DNA of 64,000 bases from positions 558,001 to 622,000 of the forward strand of contig NZ_JAIMCA010000002.1 of the NCBI RefSeq assembly GCF_025499465.1, in the 5' to 3' direction. Made by a program: the position numbers and the translations under genes. The stretch comes from Allobosea sp. BH3 (GTDB lineage: Bacteria > Pseudomonadota > Alphaproteobacteria > Rhizobiales > Beijerinckiaceae). Positions 36,852 to 44,977 of the stretch are shown one piece after another (position 1 is the stretch's first letter; the number at the start of each line of letters is the position of its first letter). The notes beneath the pieces were generated by a model. That model worked only from the letters and a program-made list of their open reading frames with translations. It ran no database searches and had not been told where the DNA came from.

Positions 36852-38897
36852 TCAACGCTGCAGCGCGATATGGATATTACCGAAACCGTCGATCTCGGCG
36901 GTCTGGCCAGGGAGGATGACGGTGGTGCCGCTCATCTCCTCGACGATCGCTGGCCCCGCGAACGCTTCGCCGGCCGGCAGGAGCGCGCGCCGGTAAATCG
37001 GCGTCGCGACCCAGCCGCGATCGGGGCCGAGATAAACCTGGCGCCTCTCGATTTGGGCCGTGTCCAGCGAAGCGCCCCGTGCGGGGACGACCGTCTCGCC
37101 CTTCGTGACATGGCAGACAGCCTTGAGCCGGACATTGACGACCTCGATGTCGCGACCCTCCAGGCTGTAGCCGAACTGGTCGGCATGGGCGCGGTGGAAA
37201 CGCTGCATGAAGGTGTCGAGCGAGCCCTCGGCCAGATCGTCGAAGGGAACCGGGATGTAGTGGCTCTGGCCGCGATAGCGCGCGTCGAGGGTGAAATGCA
37301 GCGCCTTGCCGGCGTCCGGCAGCGCTTCGGTTTCGAGCCAGGCACGGCCCGCCGCCGACAGTTCGGCACCGAGAGCGACGACCTGCGCCCAGCTTTCGCC
37401 GCTTACGCGGATCAGGGCGGTGCGGACGTAGTCGCGGCTGAGATCCGACAGCAGGACGCCGCGCGCGCAGAGCGTGCCCGGCTCCTGCGGCACGACGATC
37501 TTGTTGAGGCCGCACTCCTCCGCGACATCTGCGGCATGCAAAGGCCCGGCACCGCCGAAGGCGAAGAGCGAGAAACCGGCAAGATCATGCCCGTGCTCGA
37601 TCGAGACCGAGCGGATCGCCCGGCTCATATTGGCGGTGGCGATGCTGACGATGCCATGGGCGGCATCCTCGACCGAGATGCCGAGCGGGTCGGCGATCTG
37701 GCTGCGGATCGCCGCATAGGCCAGGCCGCGATCGACCTTCATCCGCCCTTCCAGCAGGGCGACGGGGTTCAGCCGGCCGAGCACGATATTAGCGTCGGTC
37801 AGCGTGACCTCGGTGCCGCCGCGCAGGTAGGAAATCGGCCCCGGCATGGCACCGGCGCTGGTCGGGCCGACCTTGAGCGCACCGGCGTCGTCGAGTCGCG
37901 CGATGCTGCCGCCGCCGGCACCGATGACATGGATGTCGACCATCGGCATTCGAACCGGATGGCCCGCGACCAGGCGGCTGGAGGTGAATTGCGCCCGCCC
38001 GCCGGTGATCAGCGAGACGTCGGTGCTGGTGCCGCCGACATCGAAGGTGATGATCTCGCTCTCGCCGATCTCGGCTCCGATCCGGGCCGAGCCGATCACC
38101 CCGGCCGCCGGCCCGGACAGGCAGGTCAGCACCGGCAGTTCCTCGACGGTCTGCACCGGCAGCAGGCCGCCATTGGAATGGAAGGTCAGCGGCTCGACCC
38201 TGATGCCGGAGGCCGCGATCTTCTCGCGCAACCGGTGCAGGTATTTCTGGGTATGCGGACCGACATAGGCGTTGAGCACCGTCGTCGAGAAGCGTTCGTA
38301 TTCGCGGAATTCGGCGACGACCTCTGAGGAAACGCTGACATAGAGATCCGGCGCGACGCGCTTGATCAGGTCGCGCACCGCCCGCTCATGCTCGGGATTG
38401 CGATAGGAATGCAGGAAGCCGATCGCTACGGCCTTGACGCCGCTGTCGCGCAGCTGGACGACAAGTTTCTCCACCGCCGCAAGGTCCAGGGTCGCCAAGG
38501 GCGCTCCCGTCTTGTCCAGGCGCTCCTCGACCTCGACCCGGCGATGGCGCTCGACCAGTTCCTCGGGTTTGCGCACCGACCAGTCGAACAATGACGGCCT
38601 GGTCTGGCGCCCGATCGCCAGCACGTCCCGGAACCCCTTCGTGGTCAGGAACCCGGTCGGAACGCCGCGCCGCTCGATCACCATGTTGGTGGCGACCGTC
38701 GTGCCGTGGCCGACATAGCCGACCTCCTCGGGCGAGACAGCATTGAGCGCGAGCATCTCGACGATGCCCGACGCGATCGCCCGCGACGGATCGTCCGGCG
38801 TCGAGGGCACCTTGTGGAAGGCGGTCGGGCCGCCCTGCGTACTGACCATGACGAAGTCGGTGAATGTCCCGCCCACGTCCACGCCGATCCGATACAT
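36852..38897 (-). CDS. Hydantoinase A/oxoprolinase family subunit
   Basis: A 681-residue ATP-dependent subunit of the sugar-kinase/Hsp70-like fold. It starts YRIGVDVGGTFTDFVMV, the nucleotide-binding phosphate-1 motif, and later shows GHGTTVATNMVIERRG, ITFDVGGTSTDVSL and FGGAGPLHAADVAEE. I place the start at the Met at 38897, preceded by AAGGAG; the frame is open further to 38948 but without a better site. It couples ATP hydrolysis to ring opening together with the HyuB subunit. It lies 29 bases after the DAO-type oxidoreductase gene, so the five genes 41753-35078 look like one operon. Confidence 0.93.
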   Translation of the reverse strand: MYRIGVDVGGTFTDFVMVSTQGGPTAFHKVPSTPDDPSRAIASGIVEMLALNAVSPEEVGYVGHGTTVATNMVIERRGVPTGFLTTKGFRDVLAIGRQTRPSLFDWSVRKPEELVERHRRVEVEERLDKTGAPLATLDLAAVEKLVVQLRDSGVKAVAIGFLHSYRNPEHERAVRDLIKRVAPDLYVSVSSEVVAEFREYERFSTTVLNAYVGPHTQKYLHRLREKIAASGIRVEPLTFHSNGGLLPVQTVEELPVLTCLSGPAAGVIGSARIGAEIGESEIITFDVGGTSTDVSLITGGRAQFTSSRLVAGHPVRMPMVDIHVIGAGGGSIARLDDAGALKVGPTSAGAMPGPISYLRGGTEVTLTDANIVLGRLNPVALLEGRMKVDRGLAYAAIRSQIADPLGISVEDAAHGIVSIATANMSRAIRSVSIEHGHDLAGFSLFAFGGAGPLHAADVAEECGLNKIVVPQEPGTLCARGVLLSDLSRDYVRTALIRVSGESWAQVVALGAELSAAGRAWLETEALPDAGKALHFTLDARYRGQSHYIPVPFDDLAEGSLDTFMQRFHRAHADQFGYSLEGRDIEVVNVRLKAVCHVTKGETVVPARGASLDTAQIERRQVYLGPDRGWVATPIYRRALLPAGEAFAGPAIVEEMSGTTVILPGQTAEIDGFGNIHIALQR

Positions 38898-38926
38898 GTC
38901 GCGTTCGCTCCTTTTGTTGTCCGGCG

Positions 38927-40057
38927 TCACGCCGCCGCGCACTGCCACATCAGCCGCGTGGCGCCGAAGCCTTCGATCGATCGTTGCGTGCCGCCCTGGA
39001 TCACGAGATCGGCCATGATCGCGCCGACCACCGGCACGAGCTGGAAGCCGTGCCCCGAGAAGCCGAAGCAGTGAAACGCGCCCTTGGCGTTCGGCGAGGC
39101 ACAGATCACCGGCAGGTGATCCTTCGTCGTCGCTTCGATGCCGGCCCAGCTCCGGACGATCCTGAGAGACCTGATAGACGGGAACAGATCCGTCGCGGCC
39201 CGCGCGCCCTTCGACAATTCCTGGAAGTCGACGAAGCTCTTCTGCGCTTCGATATCCGCCCGGCCCTGAAGGCCGCCGCCGATGACGAGCGTTCCCTGGT
39301 CGGATTGCTTGAACGAGAGCGGACGCCCGGCCACGCTGATCACGGGCTTGAGCAGCGGAGCGATGCGCTCGGTGACGATCATCATCGAAGCCTTGAGCCC
39401 CAACGGGATGTCGTCGCCCAGCATCGCGGCGATCTTGCCCGCCCAGGCGCCGGCGGCATTGATCACCGTCGGCGCGATGAATTCCCCGGCCTCAGTGCGC
39501 AAGCGCCAATCGCTCCCGGCCGGCTCGATCGCGTCGACGCCGACGCCCTCGCGGATCGTTACGCCGGCCGCCTCCGCGCTGCGCCGGAACGCCTGCAAGG
39601 TCCGATGCGGGTCCGCTGCGCCGTCGCGTCGGGCGATCAAGGCCCCGACGCAATGCGGTGAGATCGCCGGCACGAGCCTCAGCAGTTCGGCCCGGTCGAT
39701 CAGCTCCTCATGCGCGTATCCGGCCTCCCGCATCCGGGCGAGGCGGCTTTCGAGCTTGGGCAAATGATGCGCATGCTCGGCGATATTGAGCTGGCCATGG
39801 GCCTGGAAGCCGCAGCCATCCCCGACGATCGCCTCGATGCCATGCCACATCTCCATCGCTTCGAGGGCGATCGGGATCTCGGCGGGATCGCGGTTGAGCG
39901 TCCGGACCCCCGCCGCCGTCGCGCCCGAGGCATGGCGCCCGACCCAGGATTTTTCGAGGATCGTGACGCGGCGCCCGCCACGGGCGAGCTGCAGTGCCGC
40001 CGACAGACCGTGTAGCCCGCCGCCGACGACGAGCGTGTCGATGGCCTCGCCATTCAT
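38927..40057 (-). CDS. FAD-dependent DAO-family oxidoreductase (HcnC/opine oxidase B-like)
   Basis: A 376-residue flavoprotein of the D-amino-acid/sarcosine oxidase family. The FAD-binding motif is LVVGGGLHGLSAALQLARGG; the C-terminal GFSGHGFQLVPVVG is the conserved substrate-domain end. It starts at the ATG at 40057, overlapping the preceding gene by four bases. Together with the two upstream genes it has the order [2Fe-2S]-FAD/NAD-DAO seen in hcnABC, opine oxidases and hydroxyproline dehydrogenases, which oxidise an amino or imino acid and pass electrons to the membrane. The substrate is not known. Confidence 0.92.
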   Translation of the reverse strand: MNGEAIDTLVVGGGLHGLSAALQLARGGRRVTILEKSWVGRHASGATAAGVRTLNRDPAEIPIALEAMEMWHGIEAIVGDGCGFQAHGQLNIAEHAHHLPKLESRLARMREAGYAHEELIDRAELLRLVPAISPHCVGALIARRDGAADPHRTLQAFRRSAEAAGVTIREGVGVDAIEPAGSDWRLRTEAGEFIAPTVINAAGAWAGKIAAMLGDDIPLGLKASMMIVTERIAPLLKPVISVAGRPLSFKQSDQGTLVIGGGLQGRADIEAQKSFVDFQELSKGARAATDLFPSIRSLRIVRSWAGIEATTKDHLPVICASPNAKGAFHCFGFSGHGFQLVPVVGAIMADLVIQGGTQRSIEGFGATRLMWQCAAA

Positions 40058-41460
40058 GACAGGGCATCCATCGTGTCGAGTGCGGCGAGCTCGCCCAATG
40101 TGACGGGCTTCAGCGGCGGACGGACCCGGTAGAGCCCGACATCCGGCACGCTGCGCCCCTCGGCCGCGGCAAGGACATGGGCGACGGTGTAGCCGCACTG
40201 GCGCCCCTGGCAGGGGCCCATGCCGGCGCGCGTGAACGCCTTGACCTGGTTCGGGCCGGGACGGCTCGCGCCGATTTGCTCCCGGATCGCCGCGACGCGG
40301 ACCTCCTCGCAGCGGCAGGCGATCGTCTGGTCCGGCGGGATGAACACGGCCGGCCGCGGGCGGTAGTAGCGATCGAGGAACCGCCGCGGAGACAATGCCC
40401 GCGCCAGCCGGGAGCGGACCGGCAGCGCAAGGGCTTCTGCTTCGGCCTCGGACAGCCGGCCGGCCTTGGCAGCGATCCTCAGAGCCGCGAGCTCGCCGCG
40501 CAGGCAGGCCGCCCTGGCGCCGCCGATGCCTGCACCGTCCCCCGCCACGAAGACGTTTTGCTCCGATGTCTCCCCCCAGCCGTCGAGCGCCGGTGCGAAG
40601 CTGTCCTGGTCGGTGTTCCAGACATGGCGGCAGCCGAGCGCAAGGGTCGGATGGATCGTCGGTACCAGGCCCTCATGGACGAGAAGGAGGCGCGCCTCGA
40701 CGGTCGCATCCCGGCCATCGGCCGTGACGTAGCGGATGTTCTCGAGCCCTCCCTCGCCGGTCGCCTCGATCGCCGCGACATGCCGGATATAGGGAACGTG
40801 CCGCCGCAGCCGCGCGATCCAGCTCAGGCCCTTCAGGAGATCGCCGGGCGCTCCGAGCAAGGCTGCGGGCAACGCCGCGATGACCTCGCGGCTTCGTCCG
40901 GGCGGCGTCGTGTCCAGGAAACCGGCGACCATTCCGCCCGCCTGCAGCAATTGCATCGCATAGAGGAGCGGCAGCGGGCCGCAACCGGCGATCCAGACCG
41001 GTCCGCTCGGGATCTGGCCGGAAGACTTCAGGACGATCTGGGCCGCGCCGACCGTCATGACGCCCGGCAGCGTCCAGCCCGGGAACGGCGCGGGGCGCTC
41101 CTGCGCGCCCGTCGCCAGCAACACGCAACCGGCCCGGACGGAGCTCGCCGCACCATCGCGTCGCAGGAAGGCGCGGGCTCCCGCTCCCGCCTCGACATGC
41201 CACAGCTGCGTGCCGGGCTCGTAATCGGCACCGCTCGCCCGAAACCGGCCGACCACCGCGGCGCCCTCGCCATAGGCCTTGCCGAGCAGGCCGGCCCGCG
41301 GGGTTCCGGCGAGATTCTCGATGTTCCGCCAGATCTGCCCGCCGGGCGACGGCTGCTCGTCGACGACGAGGACCCGCAGGCCGTGCCGCTTGGCCACGAT
41401 GGCCGCCGACATGCCGGCAGGACCGGCTCCGACGATCAGGAGGTCGACATGCCGGCTCAT
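40054..41460 (-). CDS. FAD/NAD(P)-binding oxidoreductase with C-terminal [2Fe-2S] domain (HcnB/OoxA-like)
   Basis: A 468-residue subunit. LLIVGAGPAGMSAAIVAKRHG is the FAD Rossmann motif and DEQPSPGGQIWR is the family signature. The C-terminal 85 residues form a BFD-like iron-sulfur domain: CRCEEV and, about 34 residues later, GPCQGRQC, giving four cysteines. It transfers electrons between the DAO subunit and an external acceptor. I start it at 41460; the longer open frame runs into the neighbouring gene in another frame. Its ends overlap both neighbours by four bases (ATGA), so the three subunits are made in step. Confidence 0.92.
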   Translation of the reverse strand: MSRHVDLLIVGAGPAGMSAAIVAKRHGLRVLVVDEQPSPGGQIWRNIENLAGTPRAGLLGKAYGEGAAVVGRFRASGADYEPGTQLWHVEAGAGARAFLRRDGAASSVRAGCVLLATGAQERPAPFPGWTLPGVMTVGAAQIVLKSSGQIPSGPVWIAGCGPLPLLYAMQLLQAGGMVAGFLDTTPPGRSREVIAALPAALLGAPGDLLKGLSWIARLRRHVPYIRHVAAIEATGEGGLENIRYVTADGRDATVEARLLLVHEGLVPTIHPTLALGCRHVWNTDQDSFAPALDGWGETSEQNVFVAGDGAGIGGARAACLRGELAALRIAAKAGRLSEAEAEALALPVRSRLARALSPRRFLDRYYRPRPAVFIPPDQTIACRCEEVRVAAIREQIGASRPGPNQVKAFTRAGMGPCQGRQCGYTVAHVLAAAEGRSVPDVGLYRVRPPLKPVTLGELAALDTMDALS

Positions 41461-41753
41461 GGCGTCACGTCCGGCCGGCCCTGCTGCCGCTCGATCCGCA
41501 TGCCCTCGCGCACCGGCGTGAGGCAGGTCTGGACCGACGGCACGCCATCGACCACGGCGAGGCAATCGAAGCACACGCCCATCATGCAATAGGGAGCGCG
41601 CAACGCGCCCGATACCGGCGTCGTCCGGCACCACGGCGCAGCCTGCCGCAGGAGCAAGGCCGCGACGCTTTCGTCCGCGATTGCAGCGACGGGACGTCCG
41701 TCGACATGGACCGTCAGCGTCTCCCCGGTCTCCTGATCCAGCGTCCTGAACAT
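41457..41753 (-). CDS. (2Fe-2S)-binding protein (HcnA/SoxD-like subunit)
   Basis: A 98-residue ferredoxin-like subunit. The cluster cysteines are in APYCMMGVCFDC and, 17 residues later, the single Cys in VQTCLTPV, a C-x4-C-x2-C-xn-C pattern. TLTVHVDGRPVAAI is the usual N-terminal beta-grasp strand. I chose the ATG at 41753; the frame is open upstream without a recognisable protein. It is the first gene of the presumed operon that continues through the FAD subunits and the hydantoinase genes, and it diverges from a LysR gene. Confidence 0.9.
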   Translation of the reverse strand: MFRTLDQETGETLTVHVDGRPVAAIADESVAALLLRQAAPWCRTTPVSGALRAPYCMMGVCFDCLAVVDGVPSVQTCLTPVREGMRIERQQGRPDVTP

Positions 41754-41970
41754 GGGCTTGCCTTCCGGAAATCTCGACGCGGAACCGCTCTCAGCGGCCG
41801 GCTGCCGGGGCCGATGGTCCAGCGCGGAAGCGGGCGGCGAGAGTGTTCTCCCGTTCCAGCCACAGCGCCTCGAAAAGCGTCGGCCTTGAGCAATGCATGT
41901 CGTTCCCTCCGTGTTGACGACGGTAGGGACCGGCATAGTATTATGTCCAATAGAAAAAATCCCGCACTCT

Positions 41971-41986
41971 ATTCCTAGAGTTATAG
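41971..41986. promoter_or_regulatory. Candidate LysR operator, shared motif
   Basis: ATTCCTAGAGTTATAG lies immediately before the LysR ATG and 218 bases from the start of the divergent oxidoreductase operon; CTAT/ATAG form its outer dyad. A near copy in the same orientation lies at 34929-34944, 238 bases from the start of the ABC operon. Confidence 0.5.
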
Positions 41987-41987
41987 C

Positions 41988-42908
41988 ATGCCTCGCGCGC
42001 TCAATCTGAGACAGATCGAAATCTTCAAGGCCCTGATCGAGCATGGCACCGTCAGCCGCGCGGCCGAGGCGATCTACATTTCCCAGCCGGCGGCGAGCAA
42101 GCTCCTGATGCAGCTTGAAAAAGACAACGGGCTCAAGCTCTTCGACCGTTACAAGGGCCGGCTGATCCCGACGGCGCAAGGCCTCAGGCTCCATGAGGAG
42201 GTGGCACGCATCTTCGTCGGCGTACGCCAGGTCGAGAGCGCGATCGGGCTGATCAAGCGCGAGGACCAGGGGCGCCTCGTCGTGGGTGTCATTCCCGCTC
42301 TCGGCGGCGCCTATATCCAGCGGACGACGATGAGTTTTCTCAAGCGCAACCCGAACGTCTATTGCTGGATCAAGTCACCGAGCTCCCAGTGGATACCGGA
42401 ATACGTGCTGACGCGCGTGCTCGACATCGGCATCGTAACCGCGCGCGTCGAGAACCCCTTCATCGTCACCGAGCCGCTGTTCGAGCATCCGCTGCTCTGC
42501 ATCATGCCGATCGGGCACCCGCTCGCCGAGCGCAGCGTCATCCGGCCCGACGACCTGAACGGCGTTCCCTTCGTCGCCTTCAACACCGAGACCTATACGG
42601 GACAGAAGGTCTCGACGATGTTCGATACGTTCGATGTCCGCGCCAACATCGTCCTGACAGCCGATTCGAATTCCACGCTGTGCCATTTCGTCGCCGCCGG
42701 CCTCGGCGTATCGCTCGTGCATCCTCTCTTCGTTGCCGGCGTAGAGAAACAGGTTGTCGTCAGGCCATTCGAGCCGACCATTCCGCTGGACTTTCTGGTT
42801 TGCTTCGGGCGCGACGCCAGAAACCCTCAACTCATCTCGGAATTCGCCAGCGAGGCAAAATCAATGGCCACCCGCTTTATCGACGACCTCGCAGCAAGCT
42901 GGCGTTGA
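41988..42908 (+). CDS. LysR-family transcriptional regulator (OccR/NocR-like type)
   Basis: A 306-residue LysR protein. The DNA-binding region reads LNLRQIEIFKALIEHGTVSRAA and YISQPAASKLLMQLEKDNG; the effector domain follows from about residue 90. By general pattern it resembles regulators of opine catabolism, which fits the opine-oxidase-like operon it diverges from, but this is a weak resemblance judged by eye. The leader has hardly any Shine-Dalgarno sequence and its candidate operator touches the start codon, which suggests tight autoregulation. Confidence 0.9.
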   Translation: MPRALNLRQIEIFKALIEHGTVSRAAEAIYISQPAASKLLMQLEKDNGLKLFDRYKGRLIPTAQGLRLHEEVARIFVGVRQVESAIGLIKREDQGRLVVGVIPALGGAYIQRTTMSFLKRNPNVYCWIKSPSSQWIPEYVLTRVLDIGIVTARVENPFIVTEPLFEHPLLCIMPIGHPLAERSVIRPDDLNGVPFVAFNTETYTGQKVSTMFDTFDVRANIVLTADSNSTLCHFVAAGLGVSLVHPLFVAGVEKQVVVRPFEPTIPLDFLVCFGRDARNPQLISEFASEAKSMATRFIDDLAASWR

Positions 42909-43102
42909 GCAGAGGGGCGACAATGCCTGCTCGCCGTCGCCTGCTTCCGCGGTGACATGGCCGTCCGGCACTATGCGCTGCCGCTGACCGCAGCGGGCGC
43001 TCTGATCGCCGGCTTCATCCCCGAAGGCATCCAGCCCTGCGATGTTTCTGATCATGACACGACCGCACGCGCGTCAGTCGCCGTGAAACAGCCGGCTCTT
43101 CG

Positions 43103-44125
43103 TCAGCGCGATAGCGCGACCGCTTCAGCCTGCGAGATTCGATCCTTCGGATCTCTCCTTCCGAACTTGTCCCTGTAGTCCTGGGGATTGACACCAAGCC
43201 GGCGCCGGAACGCCCTGCGCATCCTTTCTTCGTCCAGGAAACCGCACCGGGTCGCGATCTCCTTGATGCTCTGGCGCGTGTCCTCCAGCGCACGGCGCGC
43301 GCCTTCCAGCCGCAACTCCTCGACGACCTTGGCCGGTGTCCTGCCGGTGCGGGCGAAGTAGGAACGGGCGAAGGTTCTCGGACTCATCGCGACCCGTGAG
43401 GCGAGGACATCGACCCTGAGATCATCGCCGAGATGGTCCTGCATCCAGCGATGAAGATCGTCGAAATCGCCGTCATCCGCTTCCTGCAGGGCGAGTGGAA
43501 CGCTGAACTGCGTCTGGCCGCCGGCTCGCTTGAGGAAGACGACCAGGCGTTTGGCGACACGGATCGCCTCGGCATGCCCACGATCCTCCTCGATCAGCGC
43601 GAGGGCGAGGTCGATGCCGGCGGTGACGCCGGCGGAGGTCCAGATCGGCCCGTCGCGCTCATAGATCGCATCCGGGGAGACCGAGACGTCCGGATAACGA
43701 TCCTGCAGCAGCTTGCAGGATCCCCAGTGCGTCACGGCCCTCCGCCGGCTTAGCAGCCCGGCGGCCGCCAGAACAAAGCTGCCCGTGCAGACGGAGCAGA
43801 GGCGGCGAATGGCGCCGGCATTATCCGACAGCCAGCCCACGAGTTGCGGCTCGCCGGCCGCTCGATGAACGCCTGTTCCACCGACGACGACCACGGTGTC
43901 GACCTCGGTCATCTCCTCGATAGGCCGGGTCATCAGCTCGATGCCCGAGGACATTCTGACGAGCCCTCCGGCCGTCGATGCCACGCTGAGACGGTACGGG
44001 GCGCTCTCGCGGTCCGCGGTCTCGCAGGACAGCTCGAAGGCGGCGAGGGGGCCGGACAGGTCCAGCAGCAGCGCATCGGGAAAGACCACGAAGACGACGT
44101 GACGCGGAGACAAGGCGTCCTCCAT
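43103..44125 (-). CDS. GlxA-type transcriptional regulator (DJ-1-like domain + AraC DNA-binding domain)
   Basis: A 340-residue two-domain regulator. Residues about 9-190 are a DJ-1/PfpI-like sensor domain with the elbow CSVCTGSFVLAAAGLL. The C-terminal 100 residues are an AraC HTH domain (VLASRVAMSPRTFARSYFARTGRTPAKVVEE, then IATRCGFLDEERMRRAFRRRLG, quoted in part). It diverges from an isonitrile-hydratase-like gene across 60 bases that contain the dyad TGCC-N6-GGCA (44133-44146). A second GlxA-type gene lies at 52036 in mirror orientation. It likely controls the DJ-1, dehydrogenase and Liv transporter operon. Confidence 0.9.
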   Translation of the reverse strand: MEDALSPRHVVFVVFPDALLLDLSGPLAAFELSCETADRESAPYRLSVASTAGGLVRMSSGIELMTRPIEEMTEVDTVVVVGGTGVHRAAGEPQLVGWLSDNAGAIRRLCSVCTGSFVLAAAGLLSRRRAVTHWGSCKLLQDRYPDVSVSPDAIYERDGPIWTSAGVTAGIDLALALIEEDRGHAEAIRVAKRLVVFLKRAGGQTQFSVPLALQEADDGDFDDLHRWMQDHLGDDLRVDVLASRVAMSPRTFARSYFARTGRTPAKVVEELRLEGARRALEDTRQSIKEIATRCGFLDEERMRRAFRRRLGVNPQDYRDKFGRRDPKDRISQAEAVALSR

Positions 44126-44132
44126 GCACCGT

Positions 44133-44146
44133 TGCCGAAACTGGCA
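44133..44146. promoter_or_regulatory. Candidate operator in the left GlxA/DJ-1 divergent promoter
   Basis: TGCC-GAAACT-GGCA, 4-bp arms with a 6-base spacer, only 8 bases from the GlxA start codon. The right-hand GlxA/DJ-1 promoter has TGCC-N5-GGCA within a longer palindrome (51979-51993). Confidence 0.35.
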
Positions 44147-44185
44147 GAAAAGGAGGGTAGAATGTCGTTTTAGTCACGGGCTGTC

Positions 44186-44977
44186 ATGCCCAAAGATGAG
44201 GCCTCGCTTGAGATGGAGGTCTCCTTGAGCACCGCAGAGCTTCAGATCGGATTTCTGTTCTTTCCCGGCATGACGCAGCTGGACGTAACCGGGCCCTTCG
44301 AAGTCCTGGCGCGCCTGCCGCACGCGCGCATCCACCTCCTCTGGAAGCGGATCGAGCCGATTACCAGCGATGTCGGCCTGACGCTGATGCCGACGACCGC
44401 CTTCGAGGACTGCCCGCAGCTCGACGTTCTCTGCGTCGGCGGCGGGCCGGGGCAAATGGCGCTGATGGACGATGCGGAGGTGATGGGCTTCATCGCCCGG
44501 TCCGGCGCCAGCGCGCGCTACGTCACGTCGGTCTGCGCCGGCTGCTTCATCCTCGCCGGGGCGGGCCTGCTGGAGGGATATCGTTCCGCCTGTCACTGGC
44601 TGTCCCGCGACCAGCTCTCCGTACTGGGCGCCATCCCCGTGGACGAGCGCATCGTCGTCGATCGCAACCGCATATCCGGCGGCGGCGTCACGGCCGGCAT
44701 CGACTTCGCCTTCCGCGTAGCGGCCGAGCTGTGCGGCGAGGACCTGGCCAAGCGCCTGCAACTGATGCTGGAATACGATCCGAAGCCGCCTTTCGACATC
44801 AACGAGCGGAATGCGCCGGCCGCGCTGCTGGCCGAGGTCCGCTCCGCGGCGGCTCCGATGCTCGCGGAAAGACTGCGATCGAGCGAGCGGGCGGCGGCCC
44901 GGCTACGCAATGGCGGGTTCGGCCCGGATGACGCAGCCTCGGAAAGCGCCGCGGTGCCCACCAGGGCCTCGCGATGA
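44186..44977 (+). CDS. DJ-1/PfpI-family protein, isonitrile hydratase-like
   Basis: A 263-residue cytoplasmic protein of the DJ-1 superfamily, closest by pattern to bacterial isocyanide (isonitrile) hydratase: QLDVTGPFEVL (Asp33), the cysteine elbow YVTSVCAGC (Cys117) and RISGGGVTAGIDFAF, then LQLMLEYDPKPPFD. In characterised hydratase the residue after the active cysteine is Thr and matters for catalysis; here it is Ala118. The C-terminus is about 35 residues longer than in the other copy at 51256. Its stop overlaps the start of the amino-acid dehydrogenase gene (ATGA), so both products are coupled. The substrate is unknown. Confidence 0.85.
   Translation: MPKDEASLEMEVSLSTAELQIGFLFFPGMTQLDVTGPFEVLARLPHARIHLLWKRIEPITSDVGLTLMPTTAFEDCPQLDVLCVGGGPGQMALMDDAEVMGFIARSGASARYVTSVCAGCFILAGAGLLEGYRSACHWLSRDQLSVLGAIPVDERIVVDRNRISGGGVTAGIDFAFRVAAELCGEDLAKRLQLMLEYDPKPPFDINERNAPAALLAEVRSAAAPMLAERLRSSERAAARLRNGGFGPDDAASESAAVPTRASR

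Noticed and set aside
34754-36919. A 721-codon open frame on the plus strand opposite hyuB
   Set aside because: It is the antisense shadow of hyuB in GC-rich DNA; its translation is Arg/Ala/Gly/Asp-rich without domains.
38927-41753. True hydrogen cyanide synthase (hcnABC)
   Set aside because: Gene order and domains match, but opine oxidases and hydroxyproline dehydrogenases share them, and the hydantoinase context points to amino-acid catabolism. Substrate left open.
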